From Bacteroidota bacterium (GTDB lineage: Bacteria > Bacteroidota > Bacteroidia > Sphingobacteriales > Sphingobacteriaceae), in assembly GCA_023450085.1 (NCBI GenBank), contig JAEXHI010000031.1, positions 124,001 to 188,000 of the forward strand: 64,000 nt of DNA. The letters run 5' to 3'. Within the stretch, counting starts at the first letter, position 1, and every line of letters starts with the position of its first letter. The notes beneath the pieces are model-generated. The model was given only the letters and a program-made list of their open reading frames with translations. It did no database searches and was not told where the DNA came from. Position numbers and translations under genes: made by a program. Positions 9,415-17,979 of this stretch are shown piece by piece.

Positions 9415-10569
9415 TTAAAAACGGACCTGCAATTGCAAGTAATAAAGATGACTATCGTAAGTGGTGCTTAATGGAACATTGCGGTCATACAGGTTAAGAG
9501 ACACGCCTGTTTGAATGGCTGCGTAAAAATCGTCGGCAAATACCAGTGAAATATTGGGAACAATATTCCTCCTCACATTTTTGTCGAGCTTATAATTCAA
9601 ATCCAAGTACTCATACCGTGAGGAGAACTCAATTCCGCGTAAACGTGGCAAATTGCAATTGTAACGCAGAATTGGAAATACATAAAAGCCATGCATGCGC
9701 ACTTTAGACAGGCTTGGTGCATTGGTGGTAAAGGTATTGAACAATGACAAGTTGCTTCCGTTTTTATACTCACCGCTTAATGATAATTGCCATCTGTTTC
9801 CAAATTTGTGCGTAGTTACCAGGTCAGCGCCCCAAGCATCACCTTGTCCGTTACCCATGCTTCCAACTGCCGCATTCACACCTACAATGAGCTTTTTAGC
9901 CAATTCGGCCTCAATACGCCCATAAAAGTTTTTGGCATCGTCGTTATCACTGGCTTCGTTTCTGTTGTTACCGTTATAAACCCCTACATAATACCTGATA
10001 GGCATTTGACCTGTGGAGGTCACATCGCCAAACAACGACAAACCTATTTGAAAGCTTTGCCATCCGCTCGCCCCGAAGGCATAATATTGGTTAGAATAAT
10101 CAAAGGTTCTGATCACATCTACGGGTAGGGCATCCTCTATTCCAAAGAAAGGCCTGAATTGCCCCGCCTGTACTTGAAAATGTTTGCTCAGCGTGTACTT
10201 CACGTACGCATTTTCCAATACCTTATTGGCTGGATTAGAGCTAAACTCAGCAAAATTGAACATGATGTTCGCCGCAAAATGATCGTTCACGTTCCCCTTC
10301 ACCTGCAACCGCACCCTTTTTAACAAAAAGGCATTGGTGTTTTTACTGGTGGATGCGTCGTTAAAATTTTTACCATTGATATCTATGTTATCAGATAGCG
10401 AGGCCAAAAACCTGGTTTGTAATAAACCTGCAAAACCAATGGACCGCTTGTAAGTAGAGTAGTTAGTAATCGCGGTATCCCTGTCGATGCCTGAGATATC
10501 GGTTTGCTGAGCGATAGCTGGCAGTGAGAAAATGAACAAAAATGAAAATAGTAGCCATTTTTTCTTCAT
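9415..10569 (-). CDS. Outer-membrane porin, OprO/OprP-like (phosphate-selective porin family)
   Basis: 384 residues with a signal peptide (MKKKWLLFSFLFIFSLPAIAQ). The mature protein alternates short amphipathic strands with Gly/Asn loops and ends in the aromatic residue pattern of a barrel (YYLQLQVRF). Segments such as LKRVRLQVKGNVNDHFAANIMFNFAE, KYTLSKHFQVQAGQFRPFFG and the YNGNNRNEASDNDDAKNF loop are typical of the OprO/OprP porin family (Pfam Porin_O_P). First gene of the apparent porin-DASS-sdhCAB operon. Family members include non-phosphate porins; here dicarboxylate passage across the outer membrane is the natural guess. Confidence 0.85.
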   Translation of the reverse strand: MKKKWLLFSFLFIFSLPAIAQQTDISGIDRDTAITNYSTYKRSIGFAGLLQTRFLASLSDNIDINGKNFNDASTSKNTNAFLLKRVRLQVKGNVNDHFAANIMFNFAEFSSNPANKVLENAYVKYTLSKHFQVQAGQFRPFFGIEDALPVDVIRTFDYSNQYYAFGASGWQSFQIGLSLFGDVTSTGQMPIRYYVGVYNGNNRNEASDNDDAKNFYGRIEAELAKKLIVGVNAAVGSMGNGQGDAWGADLVTTHKFGNRWQLSLSGEYKNGSNLSLFNTFTTNAPSLSKVRMHGFYVFPILRYNCNLPRLRGIEFSSRYEYLDLNYKLDKNVRRNIVPNISLVFADDFYAAIQTGVSLNLYDRNVPLSTTYDSHLYYLQLQVRF

Positions 10570-10767
10570 AATGAGCGTGTTTGAATTGTTAATTCCTCAG
10601 GCCCAAACGCTAAATCTCATGTGGTAGATCGAGGCCTGTAATCCAAGTTAACAATAAAATGACACTTCTAAAAGGAATATTTTATGATTAACAAAATGAT
10701 GATATACAATTTACCCAATCCTTTAACAATCTTAATAGCTAGCCACAAGCCTCATTTCGCTATAAAG

Positions 10768-10814
10768 AAGCCCAATTTTCAATATCCTTAATTGAGATAG
10801 AGAAAATCGGGCTT
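10768..10814 (-). terminator. Probable terminator of the phosphonate operon
   Basis: On the minus strand AAGCCCGATTTTCTC pairs with GAAAATTGGGCTT across a short A/T-rich loop, starting about 35 bp past the stop of the aldehyde dehydrogenase gene. The trailing T-run is short (CTTTAT), so efficiency is uncertain. The remaining 200 bp up to the porin gene hold its promoter region; I see no gene there. Confidence 0.6.
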
Positions 10815-10850
10815 ACGATATGGAAAAATAATTCAGATGCTAAGAAAAAG

Positions 10851-12287
10851 CTACCAAGGCAACGAATAAGTTTTCACAAAAGTGAAACACTTAATGGCTT
10901 CAATCACCCCTTCTTTGATTCCCAAACCCGAATCTTTGATGCCGCCAAAAGGCGAACTTTCTATACGATAGCCTGGAACTTCGTTTACATTCACCGTTCC
11001 CACTTTTAGTTCTTTCACAAAACGCATGATATACTGCATGTTATTGGTTACTACGCCCGAAGACAAACCGTAGGCCGTGGAATTGGACAGCGCAATAGCG
11101 TCATCAATATCCTTAAAGGTAAGAATAGGTGCCAATGGACCAAAAGATTCTTGCACCACCATATCGGCATTACGAGGAACCTCGTCAATAACCGTAGGCT
11201 CCAACAAAGCACCGGTGCGTTTGCCACCTAGCAATACCTTAGCACCCTGAGCCACTGCTTTTTCGACCACGCTTTCCAAATAAATGGCCGAAGCTTCATC
11301 GATAACCGTTCCAACTTTGGTATCTGCCGCAAGCGGATCACCAGCCTTATATTTTTTAGCGACCTCTAAAAACTTCTCTAAAAAACGATCTTTAACCTGC
11401 TCATGCACCAATATCCGTTTTACAGCAGTACAACGTTGTCCACTATTACGAAACGAGCCTTCCGCAGCCAAATAAGCCGCTAAATCCAAATCTGCATCCT
11501 CCATGATAATGATCGGATCATTCCCCCCCAATTCCAAAATCACTTTTTTATAACCTGCTGTGGCTGCAATTTTTTTTCCTACCGCCACACTCCCAGTGAA
11601 GGAAACAATATCTACCCGATCATCCTTAATTAAAGGTTCGGCAATTTCATTTGTTAGCCCCAAAAGTACGCTCAGCATACTAGGCGGCAAACCTGCTTCA
11701 TACAACACCTCTACCATTTTTATCGCGGTTAAAGGTGTTTTTTCCGAGGGCTTTAAAATCACTGGTGTACCTGCTGCAATGGCTGGTGCTATTTTATGAA
11801 GTACCTGATTTAAGGGATGGTTAAAAGGGGTAATACAAACCGCCAAATTTAAAGGCTCGCGATGGGTAAATATTTTTCTCGCTTTCCCCTGAGGCGAAAT
11901 GTCGCAAGAGAAAATCTGTCCGTCATCTTTCAAACACTCCATTGCCGCAAAGAAAAGCACATCATGTGCCCTACCTGTTTCGTAAAGGGCTTCATGCAGT
12001 GCCAAGCCTGCTTCATTACTAATGGTTGCCGCAAACGTCTCTTTTCGCTGCACTAACAAAGTCCTTGCCTTATCTAAAATAGCATAGCGTTCATATTTAG
12101 ACAAGGTTACCCGCTCATTAATAGCCACTTCAATGGCGGCTTTAGCTTCTGCCGCATTGGCCAAGGCTACAGTTCCAACCAAACGACCATCATAGGGGCT
12201 TCGTACTTCTAAAATATTCTCCCCCTTCACAGGTTTTCCAGCCACATAACAAGTGGCGTTATTCACTTCCTTATGCTCCATCACCAT
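10851..12287 (-). CDS. phnY: Phosphonoacetaldehyde dehydrogenase (aldehyde dehydrogenase superfamily)
   Basis: 478 residues, standard ALDH length. Catalytic residues are visible: E252 in LELGGND and C286 in NSGQRCTAVKR; the NAD-site TGSVAVGKKIA lies at 231-241. PhnY oxidises phosphonoacetaldehyde to phosphonoacetate with NAD+. By sequence alone this is an ALDH of the glyceraldehyde-3-phosphate/phosphonoacetaldehyde-like group; the specific call rests on its position 8 bp after phnA, the enzyme that consumes its product. Last gene of the operon, with a hairpin downstream. M3 is an alternative start. Confidence 0.85.
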   Translation of the reverse strand: MVMEHKEVNNATCYVAGKPVKGENILEVRSPYDGRLVGTVALANAAEAKAAIEVAINERVTLSKYERYAILDKARTLLVQRKETFAATISNEAGLALHEALYETGRAHDVLFFAAMECLKDDGQIFSCDISPQGKARKIFTHREPLNLAVCITPFNHPLNQVLHKIAPAIAAGTPVILKPSEKTPLTAIKMVEVLYEAGLPPSMLSVLLGLTNEIAEPLIKDDRVDIVSFTGSVAVGKKIAATAGYKKVILELGGNDPIIIMEDADLDLAAYLAAEGSFRNSGQRCTAVKRILVHEQVKDRFLEKFLEVAKKYKAGDPLAADTKVGTVIDEASAIYLESVVEKAVAQGAKVLLGGKRTGALLEPTVIDEVPRNADMVVQESFGPLAPILTFKDIDDAIALSNSTAYGLSSGVVTNNMQYIMRFVKELKVGTVNVNEVPGYRIESSPFGGIKDSGLGIKEGVIEAIKCFTFVKTYSLPW

Positions 12288-12295
12288 CCTCCTTT

Positions 12296-13537
12296 TTAAT
12301 GGGTACCGTTTACTGTAAAATCGAAAATATCGAAGTTCCTAGGATCACCAGACGCTTTTAACTTGTAGGTTTGGTTTAAAGGATGAGAGATGATCATCGG
12401 CACCATTTCTTCGTATCTTCCACCATGAGAACGCAAAGTGCCATCTAAAGCAGAAATATCATGGTCTTTTGGACGACGCCCTACTACTACATCCCTTGCA
12501 GAAAGCACTACCAAATCGCCAATACGATCTTCAGGCTGCTCCAACAACACTACCGCTGATGCTTTATCGTGAACTTCGGTAATACCGGCTTGCATAGACA
12601 ACCAATTTTTAACCTCGTCAATTCGGCTTTTATCATCAATATGTACCACCACGTACGAACCCAAAGCGCCATGATGCTTTACATAAGGATCCGTAATTGG
12701 GCAAATCACCCTAAATCCCGAACCAAATTGCGCCTCTAGCATATCCTCCACAAAAAGCACATTTGGCGAGCCATCTGCTTTGATTTTTGCATTCATGCCA
12801 TGATCTGCTGTGGCGCCAATAACCGCTCCCAACTCCAACATTTTTCCAATCTCTTTGTCCATCTCTTCATAAAAAGCCAGAGATTCTTCTGCTTCGGGCG
12901 CATAGGTATGTTGCATGTAGTCAGTTAGCGACAAATAAAGAAAATCGGCTTTGCCTTGTTGAATTAACGCCGTTCCTGCACGCAATACAAAAAGACTGGC
13001 TTCTGGGCTATAAATTGCTGGCGTAGGATAACCCACTACTGCTTCGGCATTGGCAATTCCATGGGTACTCTCTTCTGCTTGGTTAGCTTTTTCGGCAGAG
13101 AAAGCAATACCTTTTAGCTTATAGGATAAGATGTCCCTTAACTTTTCTTTTGCCGTTACTACTGCTACTTTTCTACCTGCATTTGCAGCGGCAGCCAAAA
13201 TCGTTTCTGCTCTTAAATATTCTGATGAGTTCATCATCACCTCTTGGTCTTTAGCTGCATCGTAAAAGAAATTACCAGAAATACCATGTACTGCAGGCGT
13301 TACTCCCGTTACGATAGAAGAATTGTTAACATTGGTGAAAGAAGGAAGTGCTCCTCTTACCATCCCACGATAGCCCACTCTGCTCATTTTTGACAAGTTT
13401 GGTAAACGATCATGTGCCGCGGTTACATCCAGATATTCATCTGCTGAACCATCTATACAAATGACCACGATAGGTTTTGCAGTAGGACGGAAAGCAATGT
13501 TGTTGATGTTAAATGCTTGTGTTGAGATATTTTCCAT
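12296..13537 (-). CDS. phnA: Phosphonoacetate hydrolase
   Basis: 413 residues, alkaline-phosphatase superfamily. PhnA cleaves the C-P bond of phosphonoacetate to acetate and phosphate using two zinc ions. Metal and nucleophile positions of the family are all present: D29 (ICIDGSADEY), T68 nucleophile (LPSFTNVNNSS), D206 and H210 (LTDYMQHTY), D245-H246 (TADHGMN) and H371 (LRSHGGRYEE). No signal peptide, consistent with a cytoplasmic enzyme. The start MENISTQAFN is supported by the N-terminal extension typical of PhnA. It sits between the transporter and phnY and would complete the route phosphonoacetaldehyde -> phosphonoacetate -> acetate + Pi. Confidence 0.93.
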   Translation of the reverse strand: MENISTQAFNINNIAFRPTAKPIVVICIDGSADEYLDVTAAHDRLPNLSKMSRVGYRGMVRGALPSFTNVNNSSIVTGVTPAVHGISGNFFYDAAKDQEVMMNSSEYLRAETILAAAANAGRKVAVVTAKEKLRDILSYKLKGIAFSAEKANQAEESTHGIANAEAVVGYPTPAIYSPEASLFVLRAGTALIQQGKADFLYLSLTDYMQHTYAPEAEESLAFYEEMDKEIGKMLELGAVIGATADHGMNAKIKADGSPNVLFVEDMLEAQFGSGFRVICPITDPYVKHHGALGSYVVVHIDDKSRIDEVKNWLSMQAGITEVHDKASAVVLLEQPEDRIGDLVVLSARDVVVGRRPKDHDISALDGTLRSHGGRYEEMVPMIISHPLNQTYKLKASGDPRNFDIFDFTVNGTH

Positions 13538-13567
13538 TTTAATATGTGTTGTTTATTGATAATTGAT

Positions 13568-14839
13568 TTACGATTGTTCTGTTTGTCCCTTCAAATGGAG
13601 AGCTGCAGTTCCCCTGTTTTTGTTATAGGCTTTTGCGGTAGTAGAAATGGTGATAGCGCATAAGATGGAGATGGAGGCAATGGCCAGAAATACATAGGAA
13701 GTATTTCCAGTAAGGTCTATGATTTTACCTAAAAAAGGTTCGCCCATGGCAGCAAACAAATAGGCACACATGTTCATGAAACCAATGCCCGTACCCATGT
13801 ATTTTTTTCCCAACAGCTCGGGGCACATTGGCCAAAAATTAGCCTGTACACCATATACGAAAAAGCCAGAACCAAACATGAGCAAGGCGTTGAGCACAAG
13901 GTGATGGGAATTGGTAAAAAAGATGACCATGGCGAAACATGCACTGATGGTCATTCCCGTGGCAATTGACCTAGGTCGGTCTCCTTTAAATAAGGTATCG
14001 GATAAATTGCCAAAAGTTAAAGCGCCTATGGCCATTCCAATGGGCATTAAAAAAGTAACCCAAAGGTTTTGGGGAGCCGCTTTCCAATCTTGCCCTAGGA
14101 AATGTACAGGCACCCAAAAAATCAAACCGTAGCGGGCCATATTTTGGAAACCAATGGCCAAAGAAGCCACCAAAAAGGTTTTATTACCCAATACTTTGGA
14201 ATAGCGTTCCTTCCAGCTACTTGGCTCTTCTTCGCCATTCTCTACAAAGTTTTCAAAACCTTTGTCGCTGGGTTTATCCCTAGCTACAATAAAAAAGATG
14301 ATTGCTGCGAATAGCAACAAAAGAATAGGCAAACGAAATAGATATCGCCATGAAAGTTCTTGCTGCAACAAAATGATGGAAAGCAAATATGTAATTGCCG
14401 ATGAACTTCCAGCAGCCATGGTGTAAAAACCAAAGGCCTTGCCCCTTTCTTTTCCGCTCCACCAATTGGCAATTAACTTCCCTCCTGGCGCCCAAGCCAT
14501 CGACTGGAAGTAACCGTTTAAGGTCCACAACACCAGCACCATGTAAAAGTTTGTAGCATAGCTGATGCCTATATTAGCCGTAATGGATAGCAACGCACCA
14601 AGCGGCACCATTTTTCTTGCTCCAAAATGATCGGCCAAATTACCATTTACCAATTGCCCCAGCGCATAGCCCATCAGCATCGAAAAACTGATCCAGCCAA
14701 TAGCGGTAAAGGAAATATTTAGCTCCGCAGCCATATCCTTTGCAGCCCAACCAAAATTATGTCGGCCTGTGTAAAAGAACAGATAGCAAAACATGGTGAC
14801 CAGCAACATTAACCACTGATTTTTTCTCAAACTTTTCAT
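13568..14839 (-). CDS. MFS transporter, organophosphate:phosphate antiporter (GlpT/OPA)-like; probable phosphonate importer
   Basis: 423 residues with 12 hydrophobic segments and an N-terminal FFYTGRHNFGWAAKDM stretch typical of the OPA branch (GlpT, UhpT, PgtP), where the arginine contacts the phosphate group of the substrate. The MFS loop motif appears as GNLADHFGARKMV. Gap of 30 bp to phnA downstream and 2 bp from the dehydrogenase upstream, so clearly co-transcribed. Role in taking up a phosphonate is inference from family chemistry plus context; the operon has no PhnSTUV or PhnCDE ABC transporter. Confidence 0.85.
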   Translation of the reverse strand: MKSLRKNQWLMLLVTMFCYLFFYTGRHNFGWAAKDMAAELNISFTAIGWISFSMLMGYALGQLVNGNLADHFGARKMVPLGALLSITANIGISYATNFYMVLVLWTLNGYFQSMAWAPGGKLIANWWSGKERGKAFGFYTMAAGSSSAITYLLSIILLQQELSWRYLFRLPILLLLFAAIIFFIVARDKPSDKGFENFVENGEEEPSSWKERYSKVLGNKTFLVASLAIGFQNMARYGLIFWVPVHFLGQDWKAAPQNLWVTFLMPIGMAIGALTFGNLSDTLFKGDRPRSIATGMTISACFAMVIFFTNSHHLVLNALLMFGSGFFVYGVQANFWPMCPELLGKKYMGTGIGFMNMCAYLFAAMGEPFLGKIIDLTGNTSYVFLAIASISILCAITISTTAKAYNKNRGTAALHLKGQTEQS

Positions 14840-14841
14840 CG

Positions 14842-15930
14842 CTAAATTCTTATGCCTACACGAAGTGGTTTATTTGCAACGGCATATTGAAATGCCTTTT
14901 CAGCCTCTTCCAAAGGAAACTCCTGCTCTACTACAGTTTCAAATGGATATTTCTGCCAGTTGTTTTCCAAGAAGCTGAGCGCATATTTAAAGTCTTCGAA
15001 ATTATAATTGTGAATACCTTTAATGGTATGCAGGTTTCTGATGAGCTGTTCGGCATCTATGGCTACCTTACGGGTATTGAAAACTGCCCCCACCCAAATG
15101 GCCGTACCACCAATGGCCAGCAGTTTGAGCCCAAGTTCCATTGCCTCTGGCGAACCGCTCATATCAAACACCACATCTACACCTTTTTTAATGAATTTGG
15201 TCTTAAACCTATCAATCGCATCATTTGCCATTACCCTGGTGTTCAACAGAAAATCGGCTCCAAAACCTTTGGCATGGCATAGCCTTTCATTGGAAACATC
15301 GGTAGCGCCTACAAAAATGGCCCCTGCTTCTTTACACATAGAAATACAAGCAATACCCAATAAACCCATCCCCAACACGACTACGTTTTTACCTTTCAAA
15401 TCACCTGCAAGCCTAATGGCGGCAGCTACCGTAGCAATGGCACAATTAAGCGGTGCGGCTACTGGTAAAGGCATTGAAGAGGGCAATTTTAACAGTCCTG
15501 TATTTTGACGGAGCACACAATACTCTGCCAAACCACCATGAAAAGCATCTTCCTCGGTAATGAGGGCATGCCCGTACTTGAACAAATCGGTTCCTTTTTG
15601 TGGAATGCCTTCTTTGGCATAAACCGATCTTGGGTTGCTGGAAAAAATAGACCAAGTCACCAAATCACCAGGAGCAATTTCCTTTCCATTGTCATCTAAG
15701 CCCGAGTGGGATGGGTGAATTTCCAAAATCTCCCCTACAATCTCATGTCCCAGCACTGTAGGGCAAGCTTCCTGTCGCTGTCCACAATAGGTATGGATAT
15801 CACTTCCGCATATAGTGGTGTATTTATTTTTCACCAAAATTTGACCGTCTGTTAAAGATGAAAGCTCATGGTCTTCGTAACTTAAAGACATACCGCTCCC
15901 ATTAAAGGCAATTAGCTTTCCTTTTTTCAT
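14842..15930 (-). CDS. Zinc-type alcohol dehydrogenase associated with phosphonate catabolism
   Basis: 362 residues, medium-chain dehydrogenase/reductase. Catalytic-zinc ligands C41 (TTICGSDIHTYCG) and H62-E63 (LGHEIVGE) are present, and the NAD-binding VVLGMGLLGIACI lies near 184-196. The segment VTWSIFSSNPRSVYAKEGIP followed by FKYGHA matches what I recall of the 'putative phosphonate catabolism associated alcohol dehydrogenase' group (TIGR03366). The four cysteines of the usual structural-zinc lobe are absent here. Co-transcribed 2 bp upstream of the transporter. A plausible reaction is oxidation of a hydroxyalkyl phosphonate to the aldehyde used by PhnY; this is inference. Confidence 0.85.
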   Translation of the reverse strand: MKKGKLIAFNGSGMSLSYEDHELSSLTDGQILVKNKYTTICGSDIHTYCGQRQEACPTVLGHEIVGEILEIHPSHSGLDDNGKEIAPGDLVTWSIFSSNPRSVYAKEGIPQKGTDLFKYGHALITEEDAFHGGLAEYCVLRQNTGLLKLPSSMPLPVAAPLNCAIATVAAAIRLAGDLKGKNVVVLGMGLLGIACISMCKEAGAIFVGATDVSNERLCHAKGFGADFLLNTRVMANDAIDRFKTKFIKKGVDVVFDMSGSPEAMELGLKLLAIGGTAIWVGAVFNTRKVAIDAEQLIRNLHTIKGIHNYNFEDFKYALSFLENNWQKYPFETVVEQEFPLEEAEKAFQYAVANKPLRVGIRI

Positions 15931-15957
15931 AATTTTTGTAATAATGACTCGCTTATT

Positions 15958-17034
15958 TTATCGAACTGGCAATACTTCTTTGATTTCTTCTCCTATTGGA
16001 TTTTTACTGGTAAAGTTCAATCCCAAAAATGCCGCAAGGGTTTTGGCAATTTGATTTTGATAGATTTGTCCCGCCTTTTTGATTTCACCGAGTGGTTTGG
16101 TGTCGGGACCCATGGCTGCAAACCAAACTTCATCACAATGTGGAATTGAGTTTTTATGCGATTTCCAAGCACTACCATCGCCCCTACCATGATCTGTAGT
16201 AATCACCAAAGTAGTTTGGTCTTTATAAAAAGGGTCGTTCTGCAAGTATTTCCAAAGGTCCTCCAAAATGGCATCCGTGCAATGAGCTGCATCTAAATAC
16301 AGATCGTATTTACCTTGATGACCAAAAGCATCGGTATCAATTAAGGCTAAATACAACACCCTTGGCTTGTTTTGCTTTGCATATTCTTTGGCCAAAGGAT
16401 AGGTAATGGCATCAATGCGTTCATCTGGTCCTAAAACCTGCGGAGCCAATTGCTGCTGCCAATTTAAGAACTGTTGCACAGGAGTGATATTAAGGCCTTT
16501 GAACTCGGCCCAACCTGCATTGATAGGCAATTTACTGCGCTCTTGATTAAGGATACGATAATAGGCATTCCAACCTGCAAAAATGGCCACCTTGTCTTTA
16601 AAAGCAGGTTGTTGGTTTATAAACTCCAACACATTTATATTATGGTTAGGCGGAAAAGCATTTGAATTTACCAAAGTATCGGGATAGCCTGTGAACATTT
16701 CATTATAACCCGGATAAGAGAACCAATACTTGTTTTTCACGTTCATCAAATTCCCTAGATGACGATTACCGTAAAGCTGTCCTTTTTTGGCAATGGTTCC
16801 CCATAAAAAAGGCATCAATACTTTTCGCCTCTCTTCTGCTGTTGCTCTCCAGTATTTCTCCTTTACGTCTTTTTGGGTAATAAAACTTTTGGTGTTGATC
16901 AATTCTTCATCCGCTCCAGTAAACAACTCTTTCCAGCGGTAGCCATCTAACGTAACCACCACCAAATTTTTAGTTTTTTGAGCAGTAGCATTCAGGGCTA
17001 TGCCCAATAACATTATCAATATAACTTTCTTCAT
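15958..17034 (-). CDS. Secreted alkaline-phosphatase-superfamily hydrolase (phosphodiesterase/sulfatase-like)
   Basis: 358 residues with a signal peptide (MKKVILIMLLGIALNATAQ), so periplasmic. Superfamily metal sites are visible: VTLDGYRWKELF (first Asp, ~29), the nucleophile region SYPGYNEMFTGYPD, LIDTDAFGHQG (Asp and His), TTDHGRGDG (Asp-His) and IPHCDEVWFAAMGP (last His). First gene of the phosphonate operon, 27 bp before the dehydrogenase. It could release a free phosphonate from an ester (phosphonolipid or glycan) outside the cytoplasm before import, as phosphonate monoester hydrolases of this superfamily do; that is inference, and a general phosphodiesterase is possible. Confidence 0.85.
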   Translation of the reverse strand: MKKVILIMLLGIALNATAQKTKNLVVVTLDGYRWKELFTGADEELINTKSFITQKDVKEKYWRATAEERRKVLMPFLWGTIAKKGQLYGNRHLGNLMNVKNKYWFSYPGYNEMFTGYPDTLVNSNAFPPNHNINVLEFINQQPAFKDKVAIFAGWNAYYRILNQERSKLPINAGWAEFKGLNITPVQQFLNWQQQLAPQVLGPDERIDAITYPLAKEYAKQNKPRVLYLALIDTDAFGHQGKYDLYLDAAHCTDAILEDLWKYLQNDPFYKDQTTLVITTDHGRGDGSAWKSHKNSIPHCDEVWFAAMGPDTKPLGEIKKAGQIYQNQIAKTLAAFLGLNFTSKNPIGEEIKEVLPVR

Positions 17035-17046
17035 ATCGGTTCAATA

Positions 17047-17319
17047 TTTTCTAATTAAGAAAATTTTATTTACCATAAGCAAGGACAAAAAGCTTGTTCA
17101 TTTCGTTGAAATATTTCCTGATTAGCAAAACAATATTCGAAAATTTATTTCATAAAAAGAAAATTTATTTTCAAATAAAGAAACTAAAAAGAAGAAAAAA
17201 CATCAAATAACCAGCATTAAAGATCAAAAACACATTTTCTCGTCAAGAAAAATATTTTCTCAATAAGAAAATAAGTTAAGCTAACATTAATTCCATAAAA
17301 AGTTTTCTTTAAGAGAAAA
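17047..17319. promoter_or_regulatory. Array of seven TTTTCT-N5-AGAAAA operator-like sites
   Basis: The 354-bp divergent region between the phosphonate operon and the XRE-cupin gene holds seven 17-bp inverted repeats with 6-bp arms and a constant 5-bp spacer. Four have perfect arms: 17047-17063, 17235-17251, 17255-17271, 17303-17319. Three are degenerate: 17114-17130 (TTTCCT/GCAAAA), 17147-17163 (ATTTCA/AGAAAA), 17168-17184 (TTTTCA/AGAAAC). Start-to-start spacing is 20-21 bp for two adjacent pairs, i.e. two helical turns. Likely binding sites of the divergent XRE regulator (inference). Confidence 0.8.
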
Positions 17320-17362
17320 TAAAATTATCCTACACAAAATGAGTATTATTCATGAGTTCTCT

Positions 17363-17370
17363 TATTTTTG
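17363..17370 (+). promoter_or_regulatory. Bacteroidota -7 element of the XRE-cupin gene
   Basis: TATTTTTG matches the TAnnTTTG -7 consensus exactly. It lies 18 bp before the TTG start, which implies a leader of only about 10-12 nt, and 44 bp after the last operator-like site, so a bound repressor could reach it. Confidence 0.6.
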
Positions 17371-17388
17371 CGAAACAACTTTTAGGTT

Positions 17389-17973
17389 TTGAACAAGAAA
17401 TTAAGCTATAACGAAATAGGCGCCATCATTAGAAAGTACCGAAAAAGTCAAAAACTGCGACTAGGCGAATTGGCGACTTCTTCGAATGTAAGTATCGCCA
17501 TGCTTTCGAAAATTGAAAATGGCAGGATGATTCCAACCATCCCTACCTTGTTTGCTATTATCGGGGCTTTGGATATTTCGCCAGATGTATTTTTTGGAGA
17601 ACTGAGCAAACAGGACACCTTTCCTGGATACATTTTCATGCCCAAGGAATCATATACACCTTACATAAAAGAAGAAAATGCAAAAGGCTTCCACTATTTG
17701 TCTATCTTGGAACACCCAATAGAAGGCTCGTCTCTTCAGGTATCCTTACTCCACCTTGAACCTAAAGCCAAAAGAAAAGCGGTAAAGACATTGGCCTATG
17801 AATATATTTACCTCATTTCTGGAAGCATAGACTATATTTTAGGCGAGCAAACCTTTTCCATGAAGGAAGGAGATTCGTTATTTTTTGATGGCAACATTAA
17901 TCACGTACCTACTAACCATACGTCTAATGCTGCCACCTTATTGGTATTATATTTATTTAAAGAAAGCAAATAA
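17389..17973 (+). CDS. XRE-family transcriptional regulator with C-terminal cupin domain
   Basis: 194 residues starting at a TTG codon (TTGAACAAGAAATTAAGC); no in-frame ATG precedes the HTH, and the two nearby upstream ATGs are out of frame. Residues about 8-65 form a HTH_3 domain (IGAIIRKYRKSQKLRLGELA, then SNVSIAMLSKIENGR). Residues about 115-188 form a small double-stranded beta-helix (YEYIYLISGSIDYILGEQ, MKEGDSLFFDGNINHVPTN). Proteins of this build usually control the adjacent pathway in response to a small ligand bound by the cupin. Divergent from the phosphonate operon with the operator array between, so it very probably regulates that operon and itself. Confidence 0.9.
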   Translation: MNKKLSYNEIGAIIRKYRKSQKLRLGELATSSNVSIAMLSKIENGRMIPTIPTLFAIIGALDISPDVFFGELSKQDTFPGYIFMPKESYTPYIKEENAKGFHYLSILEHPIEGSSLQVSLLHLEPKAKRKAVKTLAYEYIYLISGSIDYILGEQTFSMKEGDSLFFDGNINHVPTNHTSNAATLLVLYLFKESK

Positions 17974-17979
17974 GGTGGT

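Noticed and set aside
14842..15930. L-threonine or sorbitol dehydrogenase
   Set aside because: The zinc-dehydrogenase fold alone would allow it, but the operon with phnA/phnY and the SIFSS...FKYGHA segment fit the phosphonate-associated group better.
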